Origin: DATEZO01 sp035255485
GTDB lineage: Bacteria; Pseudomonadota; Gammaproteobacteria; Burkholderiales; Burkholderiaceae_D
Direction of reading: 5' to 3'
Assembly: GCA_035255485.1 (NCBI GenBank)
Contig: DATEZO010000012.1
Span: 1 to 12,710, forward strand
Length of the DNA: 12,710 nt
The notes beneath the pieces are model-generated. The model made no database searches. It had not been told where the DNA came from and worked only from the letters and a program-made list of their open reading frames with translations. Every line of letters starts with the position of its first letter. Positions within the stretch are counted from its first letter, which is position 1. Shown in pieces: positions 5,604 to 12,710 of this stretch. The position numbers were made by a program, and so were the translations under genes.

Positions 5604-6761
5604 ATGGACAAAAAGCCAAACTACGATTGGGACCCGAGGTCCGACGCTGTACTTAAAGACCAGATTGCCGCTTATGACGACATGCGTCATCGCTGCCCGG
5701 TGGCGCACAGTGGGTACCTGAACTGGTCGTTGTTCCGGCATCAGGATGTGATGCATGCGCTTCAGGATCACTCAATCTTCAGCAATGCCGTCTCCAGCCA
5801 TCCTTCTGTACCCAATGGCATGGACCCGCCGCAGCACACCGCATATAGGCACATTATCGAACCTTATTTCAATGCGCAGCGGATGCGGGCGTTTGAACCG
5901 GTATGCCGCGAGATTGCGATTAATCTGGTGGAAAATCTGCCGAGTGCAGGTGAAACTGAATTGATGGCGGCATTGGCCGAGGACTTTGCCTTGCAAGTTC
6001 AGTCTGCCTTTCTCGGTTGGCCGACTGATCTGCACGAGCCGCTTCGCCAATGGATTCGCAAGAACCATGAGGCGACCCTGGCCCGGGATAGAGCCGCGAT
6101 GGAAGATGTTGCCTTTGAATTTGACGGCTATATCAGAGATTTGTTAGCGGTGCGCCGTAACGCCGGTATCGATGCGCCGGATGATATTACGACCAGTCTG
6201 CTGCGGGAACGGATAGCGGATCGCCTTCTTGGCGATGAAGAAATCATCAGCATTTTACGCAACTGGACGGTAGGGGAGTTGAGTACCATTTCCGCCAGCG
6301 TCGGCATTCTGGCGCACTATCTGGCCGCGCGGCCGGGTCTCCAGCAGCAGTTGCGGGAGCAAACCTCATTACTACCTGCTGCGATTGATGAAATCCTGCG
6401 AATCCATGCACCGCTTATTGCCAATCGCCGGATTACCACCGGGCCGGTGGAAGTGGGTGGGCGCAAGCTGGCTGCCGGCGAACGAATTACGCTGATCTGG
6501 GCTTCGGCCAACAGGGATGAAGCGGTCTTTGACGACCCCGATGAATTTCGGCTTGATCGTGATCCGACAAAAAATCTGCTGTATGGCGCCGGTATCCATG
6601 TTTGCCCGGGCGCGCCGCTGGCCCGGCTGGAGTTGCGCATTATTCTCGACGAGCTGCTTACACGCAACAGCCGGATTGCGTTGATACCGGGCAAAAAGCC
6701 GGTGATGGCGGATTATCCTGCCAGTGGATTTGCGTCGCTGCCGTTGTGGATTGAACGTTAG
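5604..6761 (+). CDS. Cytochrome P450, class I bacterial type, divergent from the bzd operon
   Basis: A soluble haem-thiolate monooxygenase of 385 residues, normal length for the family, with no signal or membrane segment. Diagnostic motifs are DPPQHTAYR (74-82) in helix C, E263-x-x-R266 in helix K, and the haem loop YGAGIHVCPG (327-336) with C334 as iron ligand. The usual leading Phe of the haem loop is Tyr here. In the I helix, aligning GELST (224-228) with P450cam GGLDT puts T228 at the oxygen-activating Thr, but Ser227 replaces the conserved acid and Glu225 replaces Gly. The ATG at 5604 has no clear ribosome site and lies 2 bp after the stop of a 64-codon open frame. Substrate is unknown; an aromatic acid or other product linked to benzoate metabolism is only a guess from position. 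No dedicated ferredoxin or reductase gene is adjacent, unless BzdM is shared. Confidence 0.92.
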   Translation: MDKKPNYDWDPRSDAVLKDQIAAYDDMRHRCPVAHSGYLNWSLFRHQDVMHALQDHSIFSNAVSSHPSVPNGMDPPQHTAYRHIIEPYFNAQRMRAFEPVCREIAINLVENLPSAGETELMAALAEDFALQVQSAFLGWPTDLHEPLRQWIRKNHEATLARDRAAMEDVAFEFDGYIRDLLAVRRNAGIDAPDDITTSLLRERIADRLLGDEEIISILRNWTVGELSTISASVGILAHYLAARPGLQQQLREQTSLLPAAIDEILRIHAPLIANRRITTGPVEVGGRKLAAGERITLIWASANRDEAVFDDPDEFRLDRDPTKNLLYGAGIHVCPGAPLARLELRIILDELLTRNSRIALIPGKKPVMADYPASGFASLPLWIER

Positions 6762-6783
6762 CGTTGAATCCACAACGGCAGCG
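6736..6783 (+). terminator. Long hairpin overlapping the P450 stop codon
   Basis: A perfect 17-bp inverted repeat (arms 6736-6752 and 6767-6783) continues after a single G/G mismatch into 4 more pairs around a TTAG loop. The P450 stop codon TAG lies at 6759-6761 in the loop and first inner pair. The left arm encodes the last residues (LPLWI). No U-run follows directly; only a weak ATTTTATT lies about 15 nt further on. It could be an imperfect terminator or a 3' stability structure for the P450 message. It may also reduce read-through into the convergent acnB gene. Confidence 0.6.
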
Positions 6784-6933
6784 CAACCGAGTAATGCAAC
6801 ATTTTATTGCGCGCTTGCCAATCTGCCGGTTGATGCTTCCGCTCATCATGGCGCTTCTTAAACGCTCAGTAAATCGAAGCCTCTCTCATGCCGGCTTGGG
6901 TGACACGGCTTTTTCCAGGCATGGTCGATTCAT

Positions 6934-6962
6934 TCCGCTGCGCGGTGAAGCCGCGCAGCGGA
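6934..6962 (-). terminator. GC-rich hairpin after acnB
   Basis: TCCGCTGCGCGG (6934-6945) and CCGCGCAGCGGA (6951-6962) form a perfect 12-bp stem with a 5-nt loop. It begins 6 bp past the acnB stop codon. There is no U-tract on the minus strand, so it is either a weak intrinsic terminator or a 3' exonuclease barrier. Together with the 6736-6783 hairpin it insulates two convergent genes. The remaining gap of about 150 bp between the two hairpins shows no gene. Confidence 0.6.
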
Positions 6963-6968
6963 TCGCAA

Positions 6969-9554
6969 TCACACCTGTACCGTATCTGCTACCTGGCGGA
7001 ATTCATCGAGCTGGTCGAAGTTCATGTACCGATAGATATTGGCGGCATCCTTGCCGATGACGCCGATATTGGCCATGTACTCTTCCTTCGTCGGAATCCT
7101 GCCGAGCATGGCGCAGACCGCCGCGAGTTCAGCCGAGCCGAGGTAGACACGCGTATCCAGGCCGAGACGGTTCGGGAAGTTGCGGGTCGAAGTCGACATC
7201 GCAGTCGAACCCTTGCGCACTTGCGCCTGGTTGCCCATGCACAGCGAGCAGCCCGGCATTTCCATGCGCGCACCGGTGCGGCCGAGATTGCCGTAGTGGC
7301 CTTCGCTGATCAGCACCTGCTGGTCCATCTTGGTCGGCGGAGCCATCCACAGGCGAACCGGGATGTCGCTCTTGCCTTCGAGCAGCTTGGACGCCGCACG
7401 GAAGTGGCCGATGTTGGTCATGCAGGAACCGACGAACACTTCGTCGATCTTTTCGCCGGACACTTCGGACAGGGTCTTCACATCGTCCGGGTCGTTCGGG
7501 CAAGCAACGATCGGTTCCTTGATGTCGGCCAGGTCGATTTCGATCACGGCTGCGTACTCGGCATCTGCGTCGCCCTTGAGCAGTTCCGGCTTGGCCAGCC
7601 ATGCTTCCATCGCCTTGATGCGGCGCTCCAGCGTACGCTTGTCCTGATAGCCATTGGCGATCATCCACTTCATCAGCGTGATGTTCGAGGTCATGTATTC
7701 CATGATCGGCTCTTTGTCCAGGTGCACGGCGCAGCCGGCAGCGGAACGCTCGGCCGATGCGTCGGACAGCTCGAATGCCTGCTCGACTTTCAGCTTCGGC
7801 AGGCCTTCGATTTCGAGGATGCGGCCGGAGAAGATGTTCTTCTTGCCCTTCTTCTCGACCGTCAGCATGCCCTGGCGGATCGCGTACAGCGGAATCGCAT
7901 TGACCAGGTCGCGCAGCGTGACGCCCGGCTGCATTTCACCCTTGAAGCGCACCAGCACCGATTCCGGCATATCCAGCGGCATCACGCCGGTGGCAGCGGC
8001 GAACGCGACCAGGCCGGAACCGGCCGGGAACGAGATACCGATCGGGAAACGGGTGTGCGAGTCGCCGCCGGTGCCTACGGTGTCAGGCAGCAGCAGGCGG
8101 TTGAGCCAAGAGTGGATCACGCCGTCGCCCGGACGCAGCGCAACGCCGCCACGGTTGGAGATGAAGGTCGGCAGTTCCTTGTGCATCTTGACGTCGACCA
8201 GCTTCGGATAAGCTGCGGTGTGGCAGAACGACTGCATCACCAGGTCGGCCGAGAAGCCCAGGCAAGCCAGGTCCTTCAGCTCGTCGCGGGTCATCGGGCC
8301 GGTGGTGTCCTGGGAGCCGACGGTAGTCATCTTCGGTTCGCAGTAGGTGCCCGGGCGAATGCCCTGGCCTTCCGGCAGGCCGCATGCCTTGCCGACCATC
8401 TTCTGCGCCAGCGAGAAGCCCTTGCCGGAATCGGCCGGGTTTTGCGGCAGGCGGAACAGCGTGGACGGCGGCAGACCGAGCGCTTCACGCGCCTTGGCGG
8501 TCAGGCCGCGGCCGATGATCAGCGGAATACGGCCACCGGCGCGCACTTCGTCGAACAGCACGTCGGACTTGATCTTGAATTCGGAGATGACTTCGCCGTT
8601 CTTCAGTGCCTTGCCTTCATAAGGACGCAATTCGATCACGTCGCCCATGTCCATCTTGTTCACGTCGAGTTCGATCGGCAGCGCGCCGGCATCTTCCATC
8701 GTGTTGTAGAAAATCGGGGCGATCTTGGTGCCGAGGCAGACACCGCCGAAACGCTTGTTCGGGATGAACGGGATGTCTTCGCCGGTGAACCACAGTACCG
8801 AATTGGTTGCCGATTTGCGGGAAGAACCGGTACCGACCACGTCGCCGACGTAGGCCACCAGGTTGCCCTTGGCTTTGAGCGCTTCGATCTGCTTGATCGG
8901 GCCGATCTTGCCGGGTTCTTCCGGGTTGATGCCGGGGCGCGCATTCTTCAGCATTGCCAGCGCGTGCATCGGGATATCCGGACGGGTGGTCGCGTCAGGC
9001 GCCGGCGACAGGTCGTCGGTATTGGTTTCGCCGGTGACCTTGAATACGGTCAGCGTCAGGCTTTGCGGCACTTCCGGACGCGAGGTGAACCACTCGGCGT
9101 CAGCCCACGACTGCACCACTGCCTTGGCGTTGGCGCTGCCCTTGTCGGCCAGTTCCTTGACGTCATGGAAGTAATCGAACATCAGCAGCGTCTTCTTCAA
9201 GCCTTCGGCCGCGACGGCGCCGACTACGGCATCGTCCAGCAAGTCGATCATCGGCTTGATGTTGAAACCGCCGAGCATCGTGCCCAGCAACTGGGTCGCG
9301 GACTGGCGCGAAATCAGCGGGCTTTTTTCAGTGCCCTTCGCAACTGTTTCGAGAAAGGCGCTCTTGACCTTTGCTGCGTCGTCCACACCTGCGGGAATCC
9401 GGTTGGTAATCAGGTCAACAAGAAACGATTCTTCCCCTGCTGGCGGATTCTTCAGAAGTTCCACCAGGTCTTTGGTCTGTGCCGCGGAAAGCGGAAGCGG
9501 AGGAATGCCGAGGGACGCACGTTCGGCGACGTGGTTGCGGTACGCAGCTAGCAT
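6969..9554 (-). CDS. acnB: Bifunctional aconitate hydratase 2 / 2-methylisocitrate dehydratase
   Basis: Interconverts citrate and isocitrate through cis-aconitate in the TCA cycle, and in many bacteria also dehydrates/hydrates 2-methylcitrate intermediates (cytoplasm). The protein has 861 residues, the usual AcnB length, with the N-terminal HEAT-like AcnB domain (about 1-155) followed by the swivel domain and catalytic domains. C711 (GSCMTN), C769 and C772 (GCSLCMGN) are the [4Fe-4S] ligands, nearly the same numbers as in E. coli AcnB. GDSHTRFP (498-505) and STSTRNFPNR (787-796) are substrate-site segments. The start at 9554 (MLAAYRNH) matches family N-termini. An in-frame ATG at 9653 is rejected because it lies in the promoter. 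The gene is convergent with the P450 and divergent from copA. It is a housekeeping gene, probably transcribed alone. 2-Oxoglutarate made downstream of aconitase would feed the Kor enzyme at the left edge. Confidence 0.97.
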   Translation of the reverse strand: MLAAYRNHVAERASLGIPPLPLSAAQTKDLVELLKNPPAGEESFLVDLITNRIPAGVDDAAKVKSAFLETVAKGTEKSPLISRQSATQLLGTMLGGFNIKPMIDLLDDAVVGAVAAEGLKKTLLMFDYFHDVKELADKGSANAKAVVQSWADAEWFTSRPEVPQSLTLTVFKVTGETNTDDLSPAPDATTRPDIPMHALAMLKNARPGINPEEPGKIGPIKQIEALKAKGNLVAYVGDVVGTGSSRKSATNSVLWFTGEDIPFIPNKRFGGVCLGTKIAPIFYNTMEDAGALPIELDVNKMDMGDVIELRPYEGKALKNGEVISEFKIKSDVLFDEVRAGGRIPLIIGRGLTAKAREALGLPPSTLFRLPQNPADSGKGFSLAQKMVGKACGLPEGQGIRPGTYCEPKMTTVGSQDTTGPMTRDELKDLACLGFSADLVMQSFCHTAAYPKLVDVKMHKELPTFISNRGGVALRPGDGVIHSWLNRLLLPDTVGTGGDSHTRFPIGISFPAGSGLVAFAAATGVMPLDMPESVLVRFKGEMQPGVTLRDLVNAIPLYAIRQGMLTVEKKGKKNIFSGRILEIEGLPKLKVEQAFELSDASAERSAAGCAVHLDKEPIMEYMTSNITLMKWMIANGYQDKRTLERRIKAMEAWLAKPELLKGDADAEYAAVIEIDLADIKEPIVACPNDPDDVKTLSEVSGEKIDEVFVGSCMTNIGHFRAASKLLEGKSDIPVRLWMAPPTKMDQQVLISEGHYGNLGRTGARMEMPGCSLCMGNQAQVRKGSTAMSTSTRNFPNRLGLDTRVYLGSAELAAVCAMLGRIPTKEEYMANIGVIGKDAANIYRYMNFDQLDEFRQVADTVQV

Positions 9555-9598
9555 GAGAGTGCTCTTCAAGTAAATTGTGGAAAAAATAAGGAAATGTG

Positions 9599-9630
9599 CT
9601 GTCCTGCCAATGTGTCCTGTCCTGCCAATG
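9599..9630 (-). repeat. 14-bp tandem direct repeat in the acnB leader
   Basis: CTGTCCTGCCAATG occurs at 9599-9612 and 9617-9630 (period 18 bp). On the transcribed strand it reads CATTGGCAGGACAG twice, between the predicted promoter and the acnB start. The upstream copy also forms TGCCA-GCAT-TGGCA, a short hairpin. Its role is unknown; it could be an RNA- or DNA-binding repeat or a recent duplication. Confidence 0.55.
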
Positions 9631-9638
9631 CTGGCACT

Positions 9639-9674
9639 ATTGTACCCGAACAACTCTTATATAAGACATAAGAC
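9639..9674 (-). promoter_or_regulatory. acnB promoter with operator-like palindrome
   Basis: On the minus strand TACAAT (9644-9639) is a good -10 box, which gives a leader of about 78 nt. Upstream lies the perfect palindrome TCTTATATAAGA (9655-9666), preceded on the minus strand by another GTCTTAT (9674-9668), so GTCTTAT occurs twice in a row. The palindrome falls over the -35 region, as for a repressor site. Sites of this kind (TCTTATATAAGA-like) fit GntR-family regulators of central carbon genes, but the regulator is not in the window and this match is from memory. Confidence 0.5.
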
Positions 9675-10276
9675 TAGCAGGAAATTTGGAAATTTGTTCG
9701 TCTTCGTGTTTTTTTGCAAGGTAAACAGGGCAATTGCGCAACGCTCAAGCCAGACTCGTCGAGCGGGCTGGAGCATGACGTGTCGCGCGGTGGATTCCAT
9801 GTCTGGCTTGGTCGCAAGCCTTCGCAGCCGCCATTTTCACAGCAGACTTTGTTCAGGATTTATACGCTATCCGGTTCTTACCTGCACTGCGGTTTGAAGC
9901 GGGTGCGAGCAAGTTTCAAGTCCAGAAGAGAAATCCCGGGCGGTTGAAATGCAGAAAAAATCACTATCAAGATTTGTGAATATTTAACCCAGGCCATTCA
10001 TCTTGAAGAGTTCGGTTCCTACTCCTACTATGAGTAAACGAAATAAGAAACAGAAATAAAGAAACAGCATGGATCTGGCGTAGCAATCCTTTCTATCGTG
10101 CATTAATTTGAAGGAATATGTCATGGGCCCGAATGCAATGCCAAAGCGCATCACGCGCTGGTAATGTTCTCCCGTCCTGGTGTTGGTGTATGCACAGCTT
10201 ATGAAGCCCGAAGAGCAGGATATGGTTATTGAATTCAAGCGGAAGCATAAAGAGTGCCGCCGGTACACGCCAGCAT
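9675..10276. other. Gap between acnB and copA promoters with no convincing gene
   Basis: Several short open frames exist (plus 9577-9897, plus 9714-9947, minus 9984-10268, minus 10093-10320, plus 10201-10323) but none has a recognisable product and a good ribosome site. The frame at 9714-9947 contains GLEHD at 9765-9779 and GGFHVWL at 9789-9809. This resembles the C-terminal part of PLP-dependent MocR/aminotransferase proteins and may be a decayed remnant. Nested inverted repeats lie at 9746-9820: CAAGCCAGAC at 9746-9755, GTCTGGCTTG at 9801-9810 and CAAGCC at 9815-9820. TTGAATTCAA (10229-10238) is a short palindrome. The stretch 9960-10140 is AT-rich. Confidence 0.5.
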
Positions 10277-10298
10277 TTATTCCGGATTTTCGGAATAA
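10277..10298. promoter_or_regulatory. Dyad operator candidate upstream of copA
   Basis: TTATTCCG (10277-10284) and CGGAATAA (10291-10298) are perfect 8-bp inverted repeats around 6 bp, ending 45 bp before the copA ATG. A -10-like AATACT lies just downstream at 10300-10305, so a protein bound here would sit over or next to the promoter. A copper-sensing regulator is plausible. The sequence does not match the CueR consensus that I know. Confidence 0.4.
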
Positions 10299-10343
10299 GA
10301 ATACTGTGGTACACCGCCATTAAAACAAGAACAGGGACGAATC

Positions 10344-12710
10344 ATGAACGAGAGAGCCAAGCAGAGTCACGGCCATCATGACCACCAGCATGATGACCAT
10401 GTACACCGCGATACATTGGCGACTGCGTCGCCGGCAGGTAAGCCCTTCACCGACCCGGTCTGCGGCATGAAGGTAGCGGCCAGTCCGGACAAAACCATCG
10501 ACTACGCCGGCACGGCCTATCACTTCTGCAGCGCCAAATGCATGGAGAAATTCCGGACCAGTCCGCAGAGCTATATCAAACCGAGCACACCGCAACCCGC
10601 GCAGGCCATGCCGGAGGGCACGGTGTACACCTGCCCGATGCATCCGGAGATCCGGCAGGACACGCCTGGCAACTGCCCGATATGCGGCATGACGCTGGAA
10701 CCGGTCATGCCCTCGCTCGAGGAAGAGGAAAATCCGGAGCTGGTCGATTTCAAACGACGGTTCTGGTGGACCTTGCCGCTCACCGTGGTTGTCACGGTGC
10801 TGGCAATGGCCGGCCATCGGATCTTCCCGGGCGGCTTGCCCAACCAAAGCGGGATCGAGCTCCTGATCAGCACACCGGTCGTTCTCTGGGCCGGCTGGCC
10901 GTTCTTCACACGATGGCTTCAATCCGTTAAAAATCGTAGCCCGAACATGTGGACGCTGATTGGCACCGGCGTTGCAGCGGCATACGGCTACAGCGTGGTG
11001 GCGACGGTCGCTCCTGGCCTGTTCCCGGAGAAATTCGTCATGCATGGCCGAATCGGCGTCTATTTCGAAGCCGCGGCGGTCATTATTTCGCTCACGCTGT
11101 TGGGCCAGATACTGGAGCTGAAAGCCCGCTCCCAGACTTCCGCTGCCATCAAGTCGCTGCTTGGCCTTGCGCCGAAGACGGCCCGTCGCATGAATCCCGA
11201 CGGCACGGAGGAAGACGTGCCGCTGACCCATGTTCACATCGGCGATACCTTGCGGGTACGCCCGGGTGAAAAAGTGCCGGTCGACGGCGAAGTGCTGGAA
11301 GGCGAAAGCTCCCTGGATGAATCGATGCTGACCGGCGAACCGGTGCCGGTGACGAAGCGCCCCGGCGACAAGCTGATTGGCGCCACCATCAACACCAGCG
11401 GCAGCCTGATCATGCGTGCGGAAAAGGTCGGCTCCCAGACCATACTGTCGCAAATCGTGCAGATGGTTGCCAATGCGCAGCGCTCCCGCGCACCGATGCA
11501 GCGCCTCGCCGATGTCGTGGCGGGGTACTTCGTCTCGATTGTGGTGGGCATCGCCATCCTGACCCTGCTTGGCTGGGGCTTCTTTGGGCCGGAGCCGAGC
11601 TGGGTCTATGGTTTCGTCAACGCGGTGGCGGTGCTCATCATTGCGTGCCCCTGTGCGCTTGGCCTGGCAACCCCGATGTCCATCATGGCCGCAACCGGCC
11701 GCGCCGCAACGCAGGGCATTCTGTTCCGTGATGCCGCGGCAATCGAAGGCATGCGCAAGGTCACCACGCTCATCGTCGACAAGACCGGAACCTTGACCGA
11801 AGGAAAGCCGGCGTTCGACCGCGTGGTTCCGGCACCAGGCGTTACCGAACAGGACGTGCTGCAAATTGCGGCAAGCATCGACCAGGGAAGCGAGCATCCA
11901 TTGGCGCATGCGATTGTGGACGAAGCCCGCCAGCGCGGTCTCGGACTCGACAAGCCGGAAGCCTTCGAATCCGCGAGTGGCATTGGCGTGCGTGGCGTGA
12001 TCGCCGGCCGTCGGATCGCGCTCGGCAACACGGCATTGATGGATACGGAAAACGTCGACTGGCGCGTGCTGGTGTCGCAGGCGGAGGAACTGCGCAACGA
12101 AGGGGCCAGCGTGATGTACCTGGCAGCGGACGGCCGACTCGTGGGGCTGATTGCGGTGTCCGATCCGGTGAAAGCGACCACGCCGGAAGCATTGAAGACC
12201 CTCAGGGATGCTGGTTTGACCGTCGTGATGGCAACCGGCGACGGCGTCACCACCGCCAAGTCGGTAGCCAAGCGGTTGGGCATCAACGAGTACTACGGCG
12301 AGGTCAAGCCGCAGGACAAGCTGCAACTGGTCGAGCGCCTGCAGAATGAAGGCAAGGTGGTCGCGATGGCGGGCGACGGCATCAACGACGCGCCGGCGCT
12401 GGCGAAATCCAACGTCGGCATTGCCATGGGAACCGGCACGGACGTCGCCATCAATAGCGCCCATGTGACCCTGGTGAAGGGAGACTTGCGAGCGATTGCC
12501 CGGGCCCGCAACCTGTCCGAGGATACGGTGCGCAACATGCGCCAGAACCTCGGTTTCGCGTTCATCTACAACTCGCTCGGGATTCCCCTCGCGGCTGGCC
12601 TGCTGTATCCGTTCACCGGTCAGTTGCTGTCTCCGATGATTGCCGCACTTGCAATGAGCCTGAGTTCCGTTTCCGTCATCACCAACGCATTGCGCCTGCG
12701 CGGCGTATCT
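10344..12710 (+). CDS. copA: Cu+-exporting P1B-type ATPase with YHS domain (nearly complete, 3' end cut)
   Basis: A membrane pump that exports Cu+ (possibly Ag+) from the cytoplasm using ATP. The frame is open for 789 codons to the window edge and ends in NALRLRGVS, where family members usually stop within a few residues. Order: a His-rich tail (7 His in residues 9-21), a YHS domain (C40 in DPVCGM; C62 and C66), and a heavy-metal-binding zinc-ribbon-like unit (C97PMHP, C111PIC114GM). Eight membrane helices follow, with the CPC metal site at 435-437. TGEP (330-333) is the actuator loop, D479 in DKTGT is phosphorylated, SEHP at 516-519 is the nucleotide site and GDGIND is at 677-682. Cu+ signatures are YN in helix 7 (742-743) and MSLSS in helix 8 (771-775). 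There is no N-terminal GMxCxxC (HMA) domain. The hinge motif reads TGDG instead of TGDN. AGGGA lies 6 nt before the ATG. No copper regulator or chaperone gene is visible. Confidence 0.95.
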   Translation, partial: MNERAKQSHGHHDHQHDDHVHRDTLATASPAGKPFTDPVCGMKVAASPDKTIDYAGTAYHFCSAKCMEKFRTSPQSYIKPSTPQPAQAMPEGTVYTCPMHPEIRQDTPGNCPICGMTLEPVMPSLEEEENPELVDFKRRFWWTLPLTVVVTVLAMAGHRIFPGGLPNQSGIELLISTPVVLWAGWPFFTRWLQSVKNRSPNMWTLIGTGVAAAYGYSVVATVAPGLFPEKFVMHGRIGVYFEAAAVIISLTLLGQILELKARSQTSAAIKSLLGLAPKTARRMNPDGTEEDVPLTHVHIGDTLRVRPGEKVPVDGEVLEGESSLDESMLTGEPVPVTKRPGDKLIGATINTSGSLIMRAEKVGSQTILSQIVQMVANAQRSRAPMQRLADVVAGYFVSIVVGIAILTLLGWGFFGPEPSWVYGFVNAVAVLIIACPCALGLATPMSIMAATGRAATQGILFRDAAAIEGMRKVTTLIVDKTGTLTEGKPAFDRVVPAPGVTEQDVLQIAASIDQGSEHPLAHAIVDEARQRGLGLDKPEAFESASGIGVRGVIAGRRIALGNTALMDTENVDWRVLVSQAEELRNEGASVMYLAADGRLVGLIAVSDPVKATTPEALKTLRDAGLTVVMATGDGVTTAKSVAKRLGINEYYGEVKPQDKLQLVERLQNEGKVVAMAGDGINDAPALAKSNVGIAMGTGTDVAINSAHVTLVKGDLRAIARARNLSEDTVRNMRQNLGFAFIYNSLGIPLAAGLLYPFTGQLLSPMIAALAMSLSSVSVITNALRLRGVS

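Noticed and set aside
6888..9551. Long open frame of 887 codons on the plus strand
   Set aside because: It is fully antisense to acnB, which is an unmistakable full-length gene, and the predicted protein is rich in His, Arg and Gln with no known motif.
9555..9653. Upstream extension of acnB to an ATG at 9653
   Set aside because: It would place the promoter and leader inside the gene, and family members start at MLAAYR-like residues.
10201..10323. Plus-strand frame of 40 codons (MKPEEQDMVIEF...) just before copA
   Set aside because: No ribosome site, no known homologue, and it spans the candidate copA operator and promoter.
10320..12464. Long open frame of 714 codons on the minus strand
   Set aside because: It is antisense to copA, which has every P-type ATPase motif in the other strand. 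High GC in third positions makes such frames common.
1..12710. CRISPR arrays, tRNA, rRNA, insertion sequences or phage attachment sites
   Set aside because: I looked for regular repeat-spacer patterns, tRNA-like folds, transposase motifs and terminal repeats with target duplications and saw none.

Overview
This window most likely comes from a betaproteobacterium that degrades aromatic compounds anaerobically. The evidence is a Bzd-type (Azoarcus/Aromatoleum-like) ATP-dependent benzoyl-CoA reductase operon, a betaproteobacterial-looking aconitase B of 861 residues, and moderately high GC coding DNA around AT-richer gaps. I cannot fix the genus from the sequence.

Layout. (1) Positions 1-4994, minus strand: a tightly packed operon, in transcription order bzdN, bzdO, bzdP, bzdQ, bzdM, then the first 60 codons of a korA-like gene cut by the window edge. 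BzdN and BzdO are the substrate-reducing Fe-S subunits. BzdP and BzdQ are the ATPase/activator subunits. BzdM is a ferredoxin, and KorA belongs to a 2-oxoglutarate:ferredoxin oxidoreductase that would re-reduce ferredoxin. Together they make a complete electron path from 2-oxoglutarate through ferredoxin to ATP-driven dearomatisation of benzoyl-CoA. (2) Positions 4995-5603: a divergent control region with a perfect FNR/Anr-type box, a perfect 11-bp-arm inverted repeat, and many TGCA tetramers of the kind reported for BzdR operators. (3) Positions 5604-6761, plus strand: a cytochrome P450, an O2-dependent enzyme class divergent from an O2-sensitive pathway. A 17+4 bp hairpin overlaps its stop codon. 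(4) Positions 6934-9554, minus strand: acnB (aconitate hydratase B) with its own hairpin terminator, a promoter with an operator-like palindrome, and a tandem repeat in the leader. (5) Positions about 9675-10343: a gap with no convincing gene, some nested inverted repeats and a possible protein remnant. (6) Positions 10344-12710, plus strand: a Cu+-type P1B ATPase (copA) complete except for the last few codons.

The most interesting part is 4995-6783. A P450 that lacks the usual I-helix acidic residue shares its control region with the anaerobic benzoyl-CoA reductase operon. The operon itself carries a 7Fe-type ferredoxin rather than the two-cluster ferredoxin known as donor in Thauera.
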